64,000 nt of DNA, from assembly GCF_900113835.1 (NCBI RefSeq), contig NZ_FOQV01000007.1, forward strand, positions 131,501 to 195,500, written 5' to 3'. The notes under the pieces were generated by a model. It searched no databases. It saw only the letters and a list, made by a program, of their open reading frames with translations, and was not told the origin of the DNA. Below are positions 33,827 through 42,309 of the stretch, piece by piece (within the stretch, counting starts at the first letter, position 1; each line of letters opens with the position of its first letter). The position numbers and the translations under genes were made by a program. This DNA comes from Allobosea sp. OK403. Lineage in GTDB: Bacteria; Pseudomonadota; Alphaproteobacteria; Rhizobiales; Beijerinckiaceae.

Positions 33827-34816
33827 TTGCGCGGTTCCGATCTCGAACTCGTTCAGGTCACCAAGCGCTATGGCGCAACGGTTGCCGTCGACGCGATCAA
33901 TCTGCGCGTCAAGGCCGGCACCTATTGCTGCCTGCTCGGCCCCTCCGGTTGCGGCAAATCCTCGACCTTGCGGATGATCGCCGGCCATGAGGCGGTGAGC
34001 GAAGGCGACATCATCCTGGGCCCGACCAATGTCACCGATCTGCCGCCGGCCAGGCGCGGCACGGCGATGATGTTCCAGAGCTATGCGCTGTTCCCGCATC
34101 TCTCCTGCGTCGACAATGTCGCCTTCTCCTTGAAGATGCGTGGCGTCGCGAAGGCAGAGCGCCGAGCGGAGGCGATGCGCCTGCTCGAACTCGTCGCGAT
34201 GGAGCGCTATGCCGAGCGCCTGCCGGCGCAGCTCTCCGGCGGCCAGCAGCAGCGCGTCGCGCTCGCCCGCGCCCTGATCACCAAGCCGCAGATCCTGCTG
34301 CTCGACGAGCCGCTTTCGGCGCTCGATCCGTTCCTGCGCATCAAGATGCGGGCCGAACTGAAGAAGCTGCAGAAGGAGCTCGGCATCACCTTCATCCACG
34401 TCACCCATGGCGAGGACGAGGCGATGGCGCTGGCCGATCTGATGGTGGTGATGAACCAGGGCCTGATCGAGCAGGCGGGCACGCCGCGCGCGGTCTTCAA
34501 TGCGCCGGCGACCGCCTTCATCGCCCGTTTCATCGGCGGCCACAACATCGTCTCCGATGCCGCCGGCGCGATTGCGGTCCGCACCGACAAGCTGCGCCTG
34601 ACCAAGGCCGTGAACGGTGCGGCCCGTACCGCCGTGGTCAGCGATGTCGAATATCAGGGCTCCTATGTCCAGATCGGACTGGCGGCGGATTTCGCCACGG
34701 AATTGACCGCCAATCTGAGCGAAGCCGCCTTCGACGCCGAGCCGTTCAATCCCGGCGATACCGTCGCCGTGAGCTGGCGCGAGGCCGACATCCACCGGCT
34801 TGGCGCCGCCACCTGA
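33827..34816 (+). CDS. Pot-type ABC transporter ATP-binding protein (PotA-like)
   Basis: 329-residue ATPase with Walker A GPSGCGKSSTLRMI, Q-loop MMFQSYALFPHLSCVDNVAF, signature LSGGQQQRVALARALITKPQ, Walker B ILLLDEPLSALDPF and VTHGEDEAMALAD, then a short TOBE domain. The start is probably the TTG at 33827, 5 bp after a perfect AGGAGG; ATG codons at 33755 and 33806 lack such a site and give a poor amino terminus. It is the first gene of a four-gene Pot transporter unit reaching 38312. Confidence 0.92.
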   Translation: MRGSDLELVQVTKRYGATVAVDAINLRVKAGTYCCLLGPSGCGKSSTLRMIAGHEAVSEGDIILGPTNVTDLPPARRGTAMMFQSYALFPHLSCVDNVAFSLKMRGVAKAERRAEAMRLLELVAMERYAERLPAQLSGGQQQRVALARALITKPQILLLDEPLSALDPFLRIKMRAELKKLQKELGITFIHVTHGEDEAMALADLMVVMNQGLIEQAGTPRAVFNAPATAFIARFIGGHNIVSDAAGAIAVRTDKLRLTKAVNGAARTAVVSDVEYQGSYVQIGLAADFATELTANLSEAAFDAEPFNPGDTVAVSWREADIHRLGAAT

Positions 34817-34870
34817 CAACATGACCGACCAGCAAGATCGATGAGCAAGATCGATGAGGAGGAGAGAGTG

Positions 34871-36160
34871 ATGGGTAAGGCGAAGGATATGAAAGGCGTC
34901 TCGCGGCGCACGCTGCTGAAGGGCGCTGGCGCTGCCGCTGGCGTTGCCGCCGGTTCAGGCGCGATCACCGGCTTCCCTGCGGTCTGGTCGCAGGAGCCTA
35001 AGGTGCTGCGCTATCTCGGTACGGCCGTGAACCAGGCCGACGACATCACCAAGAAGGTCAAGGCTGATACCGGCATCACCATCGAATACATCTCGGCGAC
35101 GACCGACGACGTGACCAAGCGCGTCATCACCCAGCCGAATTCCTTCGACGTGCTCGACACCGAATATTTCAGCCTGAAGAAGCTCGTGCCGTCGGGCAAC
35201 ATCCTCGGCATGGACGCCCGCAAGATCAAGGAGTTCGACAACATCACGCCGGTCTTCACCAAGGGGCAATTGCCCAATGGCAAGGTCATCGGCGACCAGG
35301 GCACCGCGCCCAAGAAGGTGATGTTCGTCGAGGGCGCGAACTCGACCAAATTCGCGTCTGGCGTCACGCAATGGGTGACGCTGATCCCGACCGTCTACAA
35401 CGCCGACACGCTCGGCATCCGCCCCGATCTGATCAAGCGCCCGATCGAGAGCTGGAAGGAACTGCTGAACCCGGAATTCAAGGGCAAGGCCTCGATCCTC
35501 AATATCCCCTCGATCGGCATCATGGATGCGGCGATGGTGGTCGAGGCGGCCGGGCTCTACAAATATCCCGACAAGGGCAATATGACCCGCGCCGAGATCG
35601 ACCTCACCATGAAGGTCCTGACCGAGGCGAAGAAGAGCGGCCAGTTCCGCGCCTTCTGGAAGGACTTCAACGAGAGCGTCAACCTGATGGCCTCGGGCGA
35701 GACAGTGATCCAGTCGATGTGGTCGCCGGCCGTCACGGCGGTGCGCACCAAGGGTATCGCCTGCACCTTCCAGCCGCTGAAGGAGGGCTATCGCTCCTGG
35801 GCCTCGGGCTTCTGCCTGTCGAAATCGGTCACGGGCCGCAAGGCCGAGCTCGCCTATGAGTTCGTCAACTGGTTCCTGTCCGGCTGGGCCGGCGCCTATC
35901 TCAACCGGCAGGGCTATTATTCCGCCGTTCTCTCCACCGCCAAGGCCAATATGGAGCCCTATGAATGGGCCTATTGGATGGAGGGCAAGGCTGCCGAGAA
36001 GGACATCAAGGCGCCCGACGGCTCGCTATTGGAAAAGGCCGGCGCCACGCGCGACGGCGGCTCTTATGACGACCGCATGGGCAATGTCGCCTGCTGGAAC
36101 GCGGTGATGGACGAGAACGACTATATGGTCCGCAAATGGAACGAGTTCATCGCGGCGTGA
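34871..36160 (+). CDS. Pot-type ABC substrate-binding protein (Tat-exported)
   Basis: 429-residue periplasmic protein. The ATG at 34871 follows GAGGAGGAGAGAG; an earlier in-frame ATG at 34841 is less likely. The leader MGKAKDMKGVSRRTLLKGAG carries a classical twin-arginine motif. The mature protein has VLRYLGTAVNQADDITKKVK, SWKELLNPEFKGKASILN and SGETVIQSMWSPAVTAVRTK, a PotD/SBP family 1 pattern, but is about 80 residues longer than E. coli PotD. The ligand is unknown. Two permease genes follow, each separated by a family A repeat. Confidence 0.92.
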   Translation: MGKAKDMKGVSRRTLLKGAGAAAGVAAGSGAITGFPAVWSQEPKVLRYLGTAVNQADDITKKVKADTGITIEYISATTDDVTKRVITQPNSFDVLDTEYFSLKKLVPSGNILGMDARKIKEFDNITPVFTKGQLPNGKVIGDQGTAPKKVMFVEGANSTKFASGVTQWVTLIPTVYNADTLGIRPDLIKRPIESWKELLNPEFKGKASILNIPSIGIMDAAMVVEAAGLYKYPDKGNMTRAEIDLTMKVLTEAKKSGQFRAFWKDFNESVNLMASGETVIQSMWSPAVTAVRTKGIACTFQPLKEGYRSWASGFCLSKSVTGRKAELAYEFVNWFLSGWAGAYLNRQGYYSAVLSTAKANMEPYEWAYWMEGKAAEKDIKAPDGSLLEKAGATRDGGSYDDRMGNVACWNAVMDENDYMVRKWNEFIAA

Positions 36161-36202
36161 TGTGAACGCGCCTCTGCACATCATCGATCGATTGACGACA
36201 CC

Positions 36203-36318
36203 CGCGCCGTCATCCTGGACAAGCCGCGCAGCGGCGCAGATCCGGGATCCATCGTAGAGCGCCTGAGCCCTACGATGGATCCCGGGACGACCTGTGGTCG
36301 CCCAGGATGACGGCGCGG
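36203..36318. repeat. palindromic intergenic repeat, family A, copy 3
   Basis: CGCGCCGTCATCCTGGACAA at the left and CCAGGATGACGGCGCG at the right form the outer stem; ATCCGGGATCCATCGTAG pairs with CTACGATGGATCCCGGG near the centre. It sits between the binding-protein and PotB genes. Confidence 0.92.
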
Positions 36319-36364
36319 TTTGACGATAGATGTTAGGCCCTGAACGGACCGAAAAGCCCCACCC

Positions 36365-37252
36365 ATGCCAGCGACGAAAACCGCCTACGCGCCGCCGGCC
36401 TGGCTCCAGGCCTTGCCTTTCGCCGGCGTCTTCGCGCTGTTCTTCGTCATTCCCTTGCTCTTCGTCGTGATGGTCTCGTTCTGGGACTACAACGATTACT
36501 CGATCATCCCGAGCTTCACGACGCGCTCCTATGTCGAGACCTTCGAGGGCTGCTACGACCAGCTGCCGGAGCTCTGCACCATCCTGAAAACCTATCTCTC
36601 GACGGTGAAGTTCTGCCTGATCGTCTGGGCGATCACGCTGGTGATCGGCTTCACCATCGCCTATTTTCTCGCCTTCCACGTCCAGTCCGTGACGATGCAG
36701 ATGACGCTCGCGCTCATCTGCACGATTCCCTTCTGGACCTCGAACGTCATCCGGATGATCTCCTGGGTGCCGCTGCTGGGCCGCAACGGGCTGGTCAACA
36801 GCGCGCTGATGAAGGCGGGCCTGATCAATCAGCCGATCGAGTGGCTCCTGTTTTCACAATTCTCGGTGGTGCTCGCCTTCGTGCACCTGTTCACCTTCTT
36901 CATGGTGATCCCGATCTTCAATTCGATGGCGCGCATCGACAAGCGCCTGCTCGAGGCTGCCTATGATGCCGGCGCCAGCGGCTGGCAGACGCTCTGGAAC
37001 GTGGTCATTCCGCTGGCCAAGCCCGGCATCGTCATCGGCTCGATCTTCGTCGTCACCATCGTGATGGGTGATTTCATCACGGTCGGCGTGATGGGCGGAC
37101 AGCAGATCGCCTCGGCCGGCAAGATCATCGAGACGCGGCTGAATGCGCTGCAATTCCCGCCGGCGGCTGCCAATGCGGTGATCCTGCTCGCGATCACGCT
37201 CCTGATCATCACGGCGCTGAACCGCTTCGTCGATATCCGCAAGGAGCTGTGA
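36365..37252 (+). CDS. Pot-type ABC transporter permease (PotB-like)
   Basis: 295-residue inner-membrane permease. It has a first span, the periplasmic segment MVSFWDYNDYSIIPSF and YDQLPELCTILKTYLSTVKF, then ICTIPFWTSNVIRMISWVPL and the EAA loop LEAAYDAGASGWQTLWNVVI. It pairs with the PotC-like permease at 37422. The intergenic distances, filled with repeats, are long for one operon, but no other promoter is evident. Confidence 0.92.
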   Translation: MPATKTAYAPPAWLQALPFAGVFALFFVIPLLFVVMVSFWDYNDYSIIPSFTTRSYVETFEGCYDQLPELCTILKTYLSTVKFCLIVWAITLVIGFTIAYFLAFHVQSVTMQMTLALICTIPFWTSNVIRMISWVPLLGRNGLVNSALMKAGLINQPIEWLLFSQFSVVLAFVHLFTFFMVIPIFNSMARIDKRLLEAAYDAGASGWQTLWNVVIPLAKPGIVIGSIFVVTIVMGDFITVGVMGGQQIASAGKIIETRLNALQFPPAAANAVILLAITLLIITALNRFVDIRKEL

Positions 37253-37278
37253 ACGTGACGATGTCACTCGGAAACACT

Positions 37279-37388
37279 GCGTCATCCTGGGCGAGCGAAG
37301 CTCGTCCCGGGATCCATCATAGAGCACTGACGGCGCTCTATAATGGATCCCGGAGCTGCGCTGCTTCGCAGCTTGTCCAGGATGACGC
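37279..37388. repeat. palindromic intergenic repeat, family A, copy 4
   Basis: GCGTCATCCTGGGCGAGC at the left and TGTCCAGGATGACGC at the right; inner arms CGGGATCCATCATAGAGC and GCTCTATAATGGATCCCGG. It lies between the PotB and PotC genes. Together with copy 3 it places a hairpin on both sides of the PotB gene. Confidence 0.92.
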
Positions 37389-37421
37389 CGCGTTTCCGCA
37401 CAAGATCGTCGAGCTCTAGCC

Positions 37422-38312
37422 ATGCGCGAGGGCCGTCCCGCTTCCTTCTACTGGCTCGCCGCCTTCTTCGGGCTGTTCGTGCTGTTCCTCTACGGGCCGA
37501 TGATCGCGATCTTCGCGCTCTCTTTCCAAGGGCCGACCGGCGGCATGACCTTTCCGATGAACGGGGTCTCGCTGCACTGGTTCGGCAAGCTCTGGAGCGG
37601 CGGCGGCATCGTCGACATCAAATCGGCATTCTGGCGCTCGCTCCAGCTCGGTTTGACGGTGATGCTGATCACCATGGTCTTCTCGGTTCTGGCGGGGCTT
37701 GCCTTCCGCAAGCGCTTCAAGGGCCAGAACCTGCTGTTCTACGTCACCATCGCCAGCCTGATCGTGCCCTCGATCGTGACATCGCTCGGCATTGCCCTGC
37801 AATTTCGCCTCTTCGACGAGGCGGTGAAGGCCTATGCGCCGGGCTTCATCGCCGAAAGCTACACCACCGCCATGGACATCTTCACCTCCGGCCTCGGCGC
37901 GCATCTGACCTGGGCCTTGCCCTTCGGCCTGCTGATCATGTTCGCGATCTTCAACCGCTTCGACGGCCGGCTGGAGGAAGCGGCGCGCGATCTCGGTGCT
38001 ACGCCCTGGCAGAGCTTCCGACATGTCATCCTGCCGGTGATCCTGCCCTCGCTGATCGGCGTCGGGCTCTTCGGTTTCACCTTGTCCTGGGACGAAATCG
38101 CGCGCTCCTCGCAGGCGATCGGCGAGAAGAACACGCTGCCGCTCGAACTCCAGGCGCTGACCTCGACCGTGACGACGCCGGAGATCTATGCGCTCGGCAC
38201 CGTCACGACCGGCGTGTCTTTCCTGGTGATCGGCCTGGCGCTCGCTGCGATCCTGAGCCTGCGGGCGCGCCAGGCGCGGCGCGGCTCGGATGCCGGCAAG
38301 GGCATGGTCTAG
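37422..38312 (+). CDS. Pot-type ABC transporter permease (PotC-like)
   Basis: 296-residue permease with six spans. Landmarks are the early FLYGPMIAIFALSFQGPTGG, MNGVSLHWFGKLWSGGGIVD, the EAA loop EEAARDLGATPWQSFRHVIL and FTLSWDEIARSSQAIGEKN. Last gene of the Pot unit begun at 33827. A family B repeat and part of a family D repeat follow it. Confidence 0.93.
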   Translation: MREGRPASFYWLAAFFGLFVLFLYGPMIAIFALSFQGPTGGMTFPMNGVSLHWFGKLWSGGGIVDIKSAFWRSLQLGLTVMLITMVFSVLAGLAFRKRFKGQNLLFYVTIASLIVPSIVTSLGIALQFRLFDEAVKAYAPGFIAESYTTAMDIFTSGLGAHLTWALPFGLLIMFAIFNRFDGRLEEAARDLGATPWQSFRHVILPVILPSLIGVGLFGFTLSWDEIARSSQAIGEKNTLPLELQALTSTVTTPEIYALGTVTTGVSFLVIGLALAAILSLRARQARRGSDAGKGMV

Positions 38313-38333
38313 CTGGTATCAATACCATCCAGG

Positions 38334-38424
38334 CCGTCATTGCGAGCGTAGCGAAGCAATCCAGGGGGACGTCGAGCTCTGCCGCCCCTGGATTGCTTCC
38401 TCGCTTCGCTCCTCGCAATGACGG
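38334..38424. repeat. palindromic intergenic repeat, family B, copy 1
   Basis: Outer stem CCGTCATTGCGAGCG with CGCAATGACGG; inner stem GAAGCAATCCAGGG with CCTGGATTGCTTCC. Related copies lie at 46886 and 54172. Here it separates the convergent PotC and amidase genes and probably serves as a terminator. Confidence 0.92.
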
Positions 38425-38450
38425 TGTGGTTCAGGCTAAAATCACCCCCC

Positions 38451-38503
38451 AAGAGCATCGCTCTTGCGAAAAACCGGCACCCACTTTTACGCATCCTGCT
38501 CTA
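38451..38503. repeat. palindromic intergenic repeat, related to family D, overlapping the amidase stop codon
   Basis: AAGAGCATCGCTCTTGCGAA at the left and GCATCCTGCTCTA at the right frame a core AAACCGGCACCCACTTTT. This resembles the widespread Rhizobiales repeat with a CCGG...CCACTTTT core. Its last three bases (38501-38503) are the stop codon of the amidase gene on the minus strand, so the repeat runs into the coding region. Confidence 0.7.
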
Positions 38504-39898
38504 GGCTGGCGGGCGCGTTGTGAAGCCGAGCGCCGCCTCCAGGCGCGCGGCGATAGCGAGCAGATAGCCGTCCTCATGCCAGCGCCCGACGAGCTGCAGC
38601 CCGATCGGCAAACCGCCCTCGGAGAGACCGCAAGGCATTGACAGGGCCGGATGCCCCGTCAGGTTGAAGGGGAAGGTATAAGGATACCAGGCGCCGCGGA
38701 TCGTGCCGGCGTCGCGCCCCGCGATCGCGATGCGGCCGAGCGGATCGAGACCGACCGGCAGGGCCGGAGCCGACAGCGTCGGTGAGGCGATGAGGTCGAA
38801 GCGGGACAGGATGTCCTGGATTTGCGAGAAGCAGTTCGTGCGCGCGAACTGCGCCTCGCAGAGATCGGCGGCGCTGTAGGCGCGCCCGGCCTCGATCGTG
38901 GCGATAAGCGTCGGGTCGAGTTTTTCGGGCGAGCGCGCCGCATGGCCACCCAAACGCGCCAGCAGCAGCGAGCGCAGCAGCACCAGGAAATGCGGTTCGA
39001 GCGAGACGAGATCGAGCTCGATCGGCTCGACGATCATGCCGAGCGCCTCGGCCTGCTTCATCGCGGCGAGAACGGAGTTCTCGACCTCCGGATCGAGAAC
39101 ATTGCCGCAGCGCAGCAGGAAGCCGATGCGCGGGCGCTCGGCCTCGCCCAGCACGCGGTGCGGCAGGGCTCCGACCTGGCCGTAAGGGTCGCGCCGGTCG
39201 GGCCCGACCAGCACCTCGAACATCAGCCGCGTATCCGCGACGTCGCGCGCCATCGGCCCGACATAGGAGTTGGCTCCGAACAGATCGGGCGCCTGCAGGT
39301 TCGGGATCGCGCCGAGCGTCGCCTTGAGCCCGACGACGCCGCAGCAGGCTGCCGGAATCCGGATCGAGCCGCCGCCATCGGAGCCGAGTGCCAGCGGGCC
39401 CATCCCGGCCGCGACCGCGACCGCCGCGCCGCCCGACGAACCGCCGCAGCTATGGGCATGGCTCCAGGGGTTGAGCGTGCGCCCGAAGAACGGTCCTTCG
39501 GTGAAGGGCTTGTGCCCGAATTCCGGTGTCGTCGTCTTGCCGATCAGGATCGCGCCCGCTGCCCGTGCCCGGGCGACCGCAACGGCATCGGAGGAGGGCA
39601 GCGTGTCGGCGAACAGGGCAGATCCCTGCGTGGTGGCGACGCCCTCCGTATTGGTCAGGTCCTTGACCGAGAAGGGAATGCCGTGGAGCGCGCCGAGCGG
39701 TGCGCCGTTCATGATCGCGGCCTCGGCCGCTTTCGCCTCGCTGCGCGCCCGCTTGGTGCAAACCGCCATGAAGGCGTTGAGCTCCCGGCGCTCCTCGATC
39801 CGGGCGAGCGCGGCCTCGACCGCGTCGACCGGGGACACCTCGCGCGCACGAATAGCGGCAGCGAGCTTGATGGCGGACAGGTCGGTGATGGCGGTCAT
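38501..39898 (-). CDS. amidase (amidase signature family)
   Basis: 465-residue serine amidase. The Ser-cisSer-Lys triad is recognisable: Lys in IPFSVKDLTNTEG near residue 77, cis-Ser in the SCGGSSGGAAVAVAAGMGPL block near 150 and the nucleophile Ser in GSDGGGSIRIPAACCG near 175. GatA, AtzF and many catabolic amidases share this fold; no GatB/GatC neighbours exist, so it is a catabolic amide hydrolase. It is the last gene of the Pot/deacetylase-like/SDR operon and may hydrolyse an open-chain amide formed by an upstream enzyme. Confidence 0.9.
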   Translation of the reverse strand: MTAITDLSAIKLAAAIRAREVSPVDAVEAALARIEERRELNAFMAVCTKRARSEAKAAEAAIMNGAPLGALHGIPFSVKDLTNTEGVATTQGSALFADTLPSSDAVAVARARAAGAILIGKTTTPEFGHKPFTEGPFFGRTLNPWSHAHSCGGSSGGAAVAVAAGMGPLALGSDGGGSIRIPAACCGVVGLKATLGAIPNLQAPDLFGANSYVGPMARDVADTRLMFEVLVGPDRRDPYGQVGALPHRVLGEAERPRIGFLLRCGNVLDPEVENSVLAAMKQAEALGMIVEPIELDLVSLEPHFLVLLRSLLLARLGGHAARSPEKLDPTLIATIEAGRAYSAADLCEAQFARTNCFSQIQDILSRFDLIASPTLSAPALPVGLDPLGRIAIAGRDAGTIRGAWYPYTFPFNLTGHPALSMPCGLSEGGLPIGLQLVGRWHEDGYLLAIAARLEAALGFTTRPPA

Positions 39899-39910
39899 GC
39901 TCGTGCTCCG

Positions 39911-40669
39911 TCAGATCATCCAGCGGCCGCCATCGATCAGCAGCGTCTGGCCGGTGACATAGCGGGCGTCCTCGCTGGCGAGGAATGCGACGCAGCCCGC
40001 GACATCCTCGGGCTCGGCGATGAAGCCGGCCGGCGTCGTCGCCTTGATCTTTTCGATCACGGCAGGCGTCAGCCGGTCATGGGCGCGGGTGCGGATCGCG
40101 CCTGGCGCCACCGCATTGACCGTGACGCGATGGGCCGCAAGTTCCCGCGCCAAGGCGCGGGTGAAACCGATGATGCCCATCTTGGCAGCGGCATAATCGG
40201 TCAGGCCGGCGTCGCCGACGAAGGCCGCATCGCTCGACATGTTGACAATCCGCCCGCCGCGCTCGCGCATCGCCGGCACGACGAGGCGCGACATCCGCAT
40301 CGCGGTGAACAGCGAGACCTCCAGCACGAAGCGCCAGACCTCCTCATCCGATTCATGGAATTGGGCGGCGCGCTCGCGCCCGCTTTGGCCGACATTGTTG
40401 AACAGGATGTCGACCGGACCGAAGCTTGAGACAGCGCGCGCATGGAAGTCGGCGAGCACGGCAGCGTCGGTGCAGTCGCCCGCCACTGTGAGCAACTGTT
40501 CTGCGGGCACGTCCCTGAAGCTCTCCGCGAAACCCTCGCTTTCGCGGTCAATCACGGCGACGCGCGCGCCTTCGGCGAGGAAGCGCCGGGCGGTGGCCGC
40601 GCCGATGCCGTGGGCCGCGCCGGTGATCGCCACGACCTTGCCGGAAAAGCGGCCTGCGCTGGCGGTCAT
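39911..40669 (-). CDS. short-chain dehydrogenase/reductase
   Basis: 252-residue classical SDR. TGAAHGIGAATARRFL binds the nucleotide, NNVG replaces NNAG, and the catalytic set is MSSDAAF (Ser) and DYAAAKMG (Tyr, Lys). It ends with VTGQTLLIDGGRW. Asp in VIDRES after the second strand suggests NAD(H) rather than NADP(H). It lies 12 bp upstream of the amidase gene. The alcohol or ketone substrate is unknown. Confidence 0.92.
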   Translation of the reverse strand: MTASAGRFSGKVVAITGAAHGIGAATARRFLAEGARVAVIDRESEGFAESFRDVPAEQLLTVAGDCTDAAVLADFHARAVSSFGPVDILFNNVGQSGRERAAQFHESDEEVWRFVLEVSLFTAMRMSRLVVPAMRERGGRIVNMSSDAAFVGDAGLTDYAAAKMGIIGFTRALARELAAHRVTVNAVAPGAIRTRAHDRLTPAVIEKIKATTPAGFIAEPEDVAGCVAFLASEDARYVTGQTLLIDGGRWMI

Positions 40670-40699
40670 GAGCTGCTCCTCAATGACAAGATCTGTTCC

Positions 40700-41461
40700 T
40701 CAGTGAAAAGTGCGGCCGCCATCGACGGCGATCGCCGTGCCGGTGACGTAGGAGGATTCAGCTGAGGTCAGCCACAGGATCGCGGCGGCGATCTCATCGG
40801 GCGCGGCGATGCGCTGGAGCGCGTAGCGGGAGCGCACGGCCTCATAGGCCGCCTGCGGATCGGGCGATGTATCGATGCCGGAGCGGAAGAGTTCGGTCTC
40901 GACCGCGCCGGGGCAGACCGTGTTGACGCGGATACCGAATTCCGCCGCCTCCATGGCGAGCGCCTTGGACGCCATCTGCAAACCGGCTTTCGACGCGCAA
41001 TAGGCGGTGCGGTGCTTCAATGGCGAGAGGCCGGCGCCCGACGAAACATTGACGATGGTGCCGCCACCAGCCGTCTTGAGATGAGGGTAAGCCGCCTGCA
41101 TCACCAGCATCGGCCCGGTCAGGTTGACGGCGAGCACGCGGCTCCAGTCGGCGAGCGCCATCGCCTCGATATCCGCGACAAGATCGATGCCGGCGGCATT
41201 GACGATGCCGTCGAGCCCGCCGAGCGCGGCGGCGCTCTCAGCCACGGCAGCCGCTACGGAAGCCGGATCGACGACATCGGTCTTGGCCGGATGGAGCTGG
41301 CTGCGGTTGAAACGCCCGGCCAAAGCCGTCAGCGCTGCCTCATCCCGGTCGAGCGCCGCAACGCGCGCGCCTTCGCCGATGAAGCGCTCCGTCGTCGCAA
41401 GCCCGATGCCCTTGGCGGCGCCGGTGATCAGGATGCGCCGGCCCTTGAGCGCGCCGCTCAT
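40700..41461 (-). CDS. short-chain dehydrogenase/reductase
   Basis: 253-residue classical SDR: TGAAKGIGLATTERFI, NAAGIDL, VSSGAGL with the catalytic Ser and AYCASKAGL with Tyr and Lys, end VTGTAIAVDGGRTF. The second-strand ALDRDE again favours NAD(H). It overlaps the polysaccharide-deacetylase-like gene by 4 bp and resembles the next SDR only at family level, so the two probably carry out different oxidations of one pathway. Confidence 0.92.
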   Translation of the reverse strand: MSGALKGRRILITGAAKGIGLATTERFIGEGARVAALDRDEAALTALAGRFNRSQLHPAKTDVVDPASVAAAVAESAAALGGLDGIVNAAGIDLVADIEAMALADWSRVLAVNLTGPMLVMQAAYPHLKTAGGGTIVNVSSGAGLSPLKHRTAYCASKAGLQMASKALAMEAAEFGIRVNTVCPGAVETELFRSGIDTSPDPQAAYEAVRSRYALQRIAAPDEIAAAILWLTSAESSYVTGTAIAVDGGRTFH

Positions 41462-42291
41462 CGCCTGGCCTCCGCCCGCGCCGTCTCCAGACCGGGCCGC
41501 ATATCGTCGACCATCTCGTCGCAGCGTCCGATCCAGACATCCTTATGCTTCAGCGCATGCTCGATCAGCCCTTCCAGCACCTTGATGCGCGAGGGCTGGC
41601 CGATCATTTCGGGATGCATGCCGATCATCATCATCCGGTCCTCGGCATAGAGCACATCGAACTCGCTCTTCCAGGCTTCGAGCAGCGCGGAAGGGGCCTG
41701 CATGGTGCGGCCGGGCAGCACGATCGAGTACTGGAAGAAGGGTGCGTCATCGAGCACCCAGCGGAAGGGCAGTTCGACGATCTTGGTCTCTTTGCCCTCG
41801 ACCTCATGCAGATAGGGCGAGTCGTCGTCGAAGAAATTGGAGGAGTAGTCGAAGCCGTATTCGACCAGCATCGGCATGGTGATCGGGCTGATCTCGGCGG
41901 CGGGCGAGCGCCAGCCGCGCGGAGCTTTGCCGCTGATGCGCAGGATCGACTGAAATGCCTTCTCCATCTCCTCGCGCTCTTCGTCGGGCGTGAGGCTCAA
42001 AATCCATTTGTGGCTGTAGCTATGGTGGGCGAGCTCATGGCCGCGCTTCAGGATCTCCTCGATCAGCCCCTCGCGCTGGTCGATGATCAGCCCGGGCACG
42101 AAGAAGGTCGCCTTGACGCCGTAGCGGTCGAGCAGATCGAGCACGCGGCCCGTGCCGACCTTCCAGCCATAGGCGCCCTGCGACATCAGGATCGGGCGGT
42201 TGGCATAGGCCGGGTCGCGCCCGGTCCACATCGTCTCGGCGTCGAGATCGAAGGTCAGGAAGAGCGGGAAACCCTTGCTGGTGAGAGGCAT
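41458..42291 (-). CDS. polysaccharide-deacetylase (NodB-fold) family protein, possible cyclic imidase
   Basis: 277-residue NodB-homology protein. The metal/catalytic pattern is visible: LFLTFDLDAETMW near residues 10-22 (Asp), ATFFVPGLII, and HELAHHSYSHKW with the H-x-x-x-H pair near residue 90, then RGWRSPAAEIS. There is no signal peptide, so it is cytoplasmic. Cytoplasmic members with this pattern include the PuuE allantoinases, HpPgdA and bacterial cyclic imidases, which act on small amides rather than on polysaccharide. Operon partners (uptake system, SDRs, amidase) fit hydrolysis of a small cyclic amide or imide; that substrate is inference. Confidence 0.85.
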   Translation of the reverse strand: MPLTSKGFPLFLTFDLDAETMWTGRDPAYANRPILMSQGAYGWKVGTGRVLDLLDRYGVKATFFVPGLIIDQREGLIEEILKRGHELAHHSYSHKWILSLTPDEEREEMEKAFQSILRISGKAPRGWRSPAAEISPITMPMLVEYGFDYSSNFFDDDSPYLHEVEGKETKIVELPFRWVLDDAPFFQYSIVLPGRTMQAPSALLEAWKSEFDVLYAEDRMMMIGMHPEMIGQPSRIKVLEGLIEHALKHKDVWIGRCDEMVDDMRPGLETARAEARR

Positions 42292-42309
42292 GGTCTTTTC
42301 AACTCGTGT

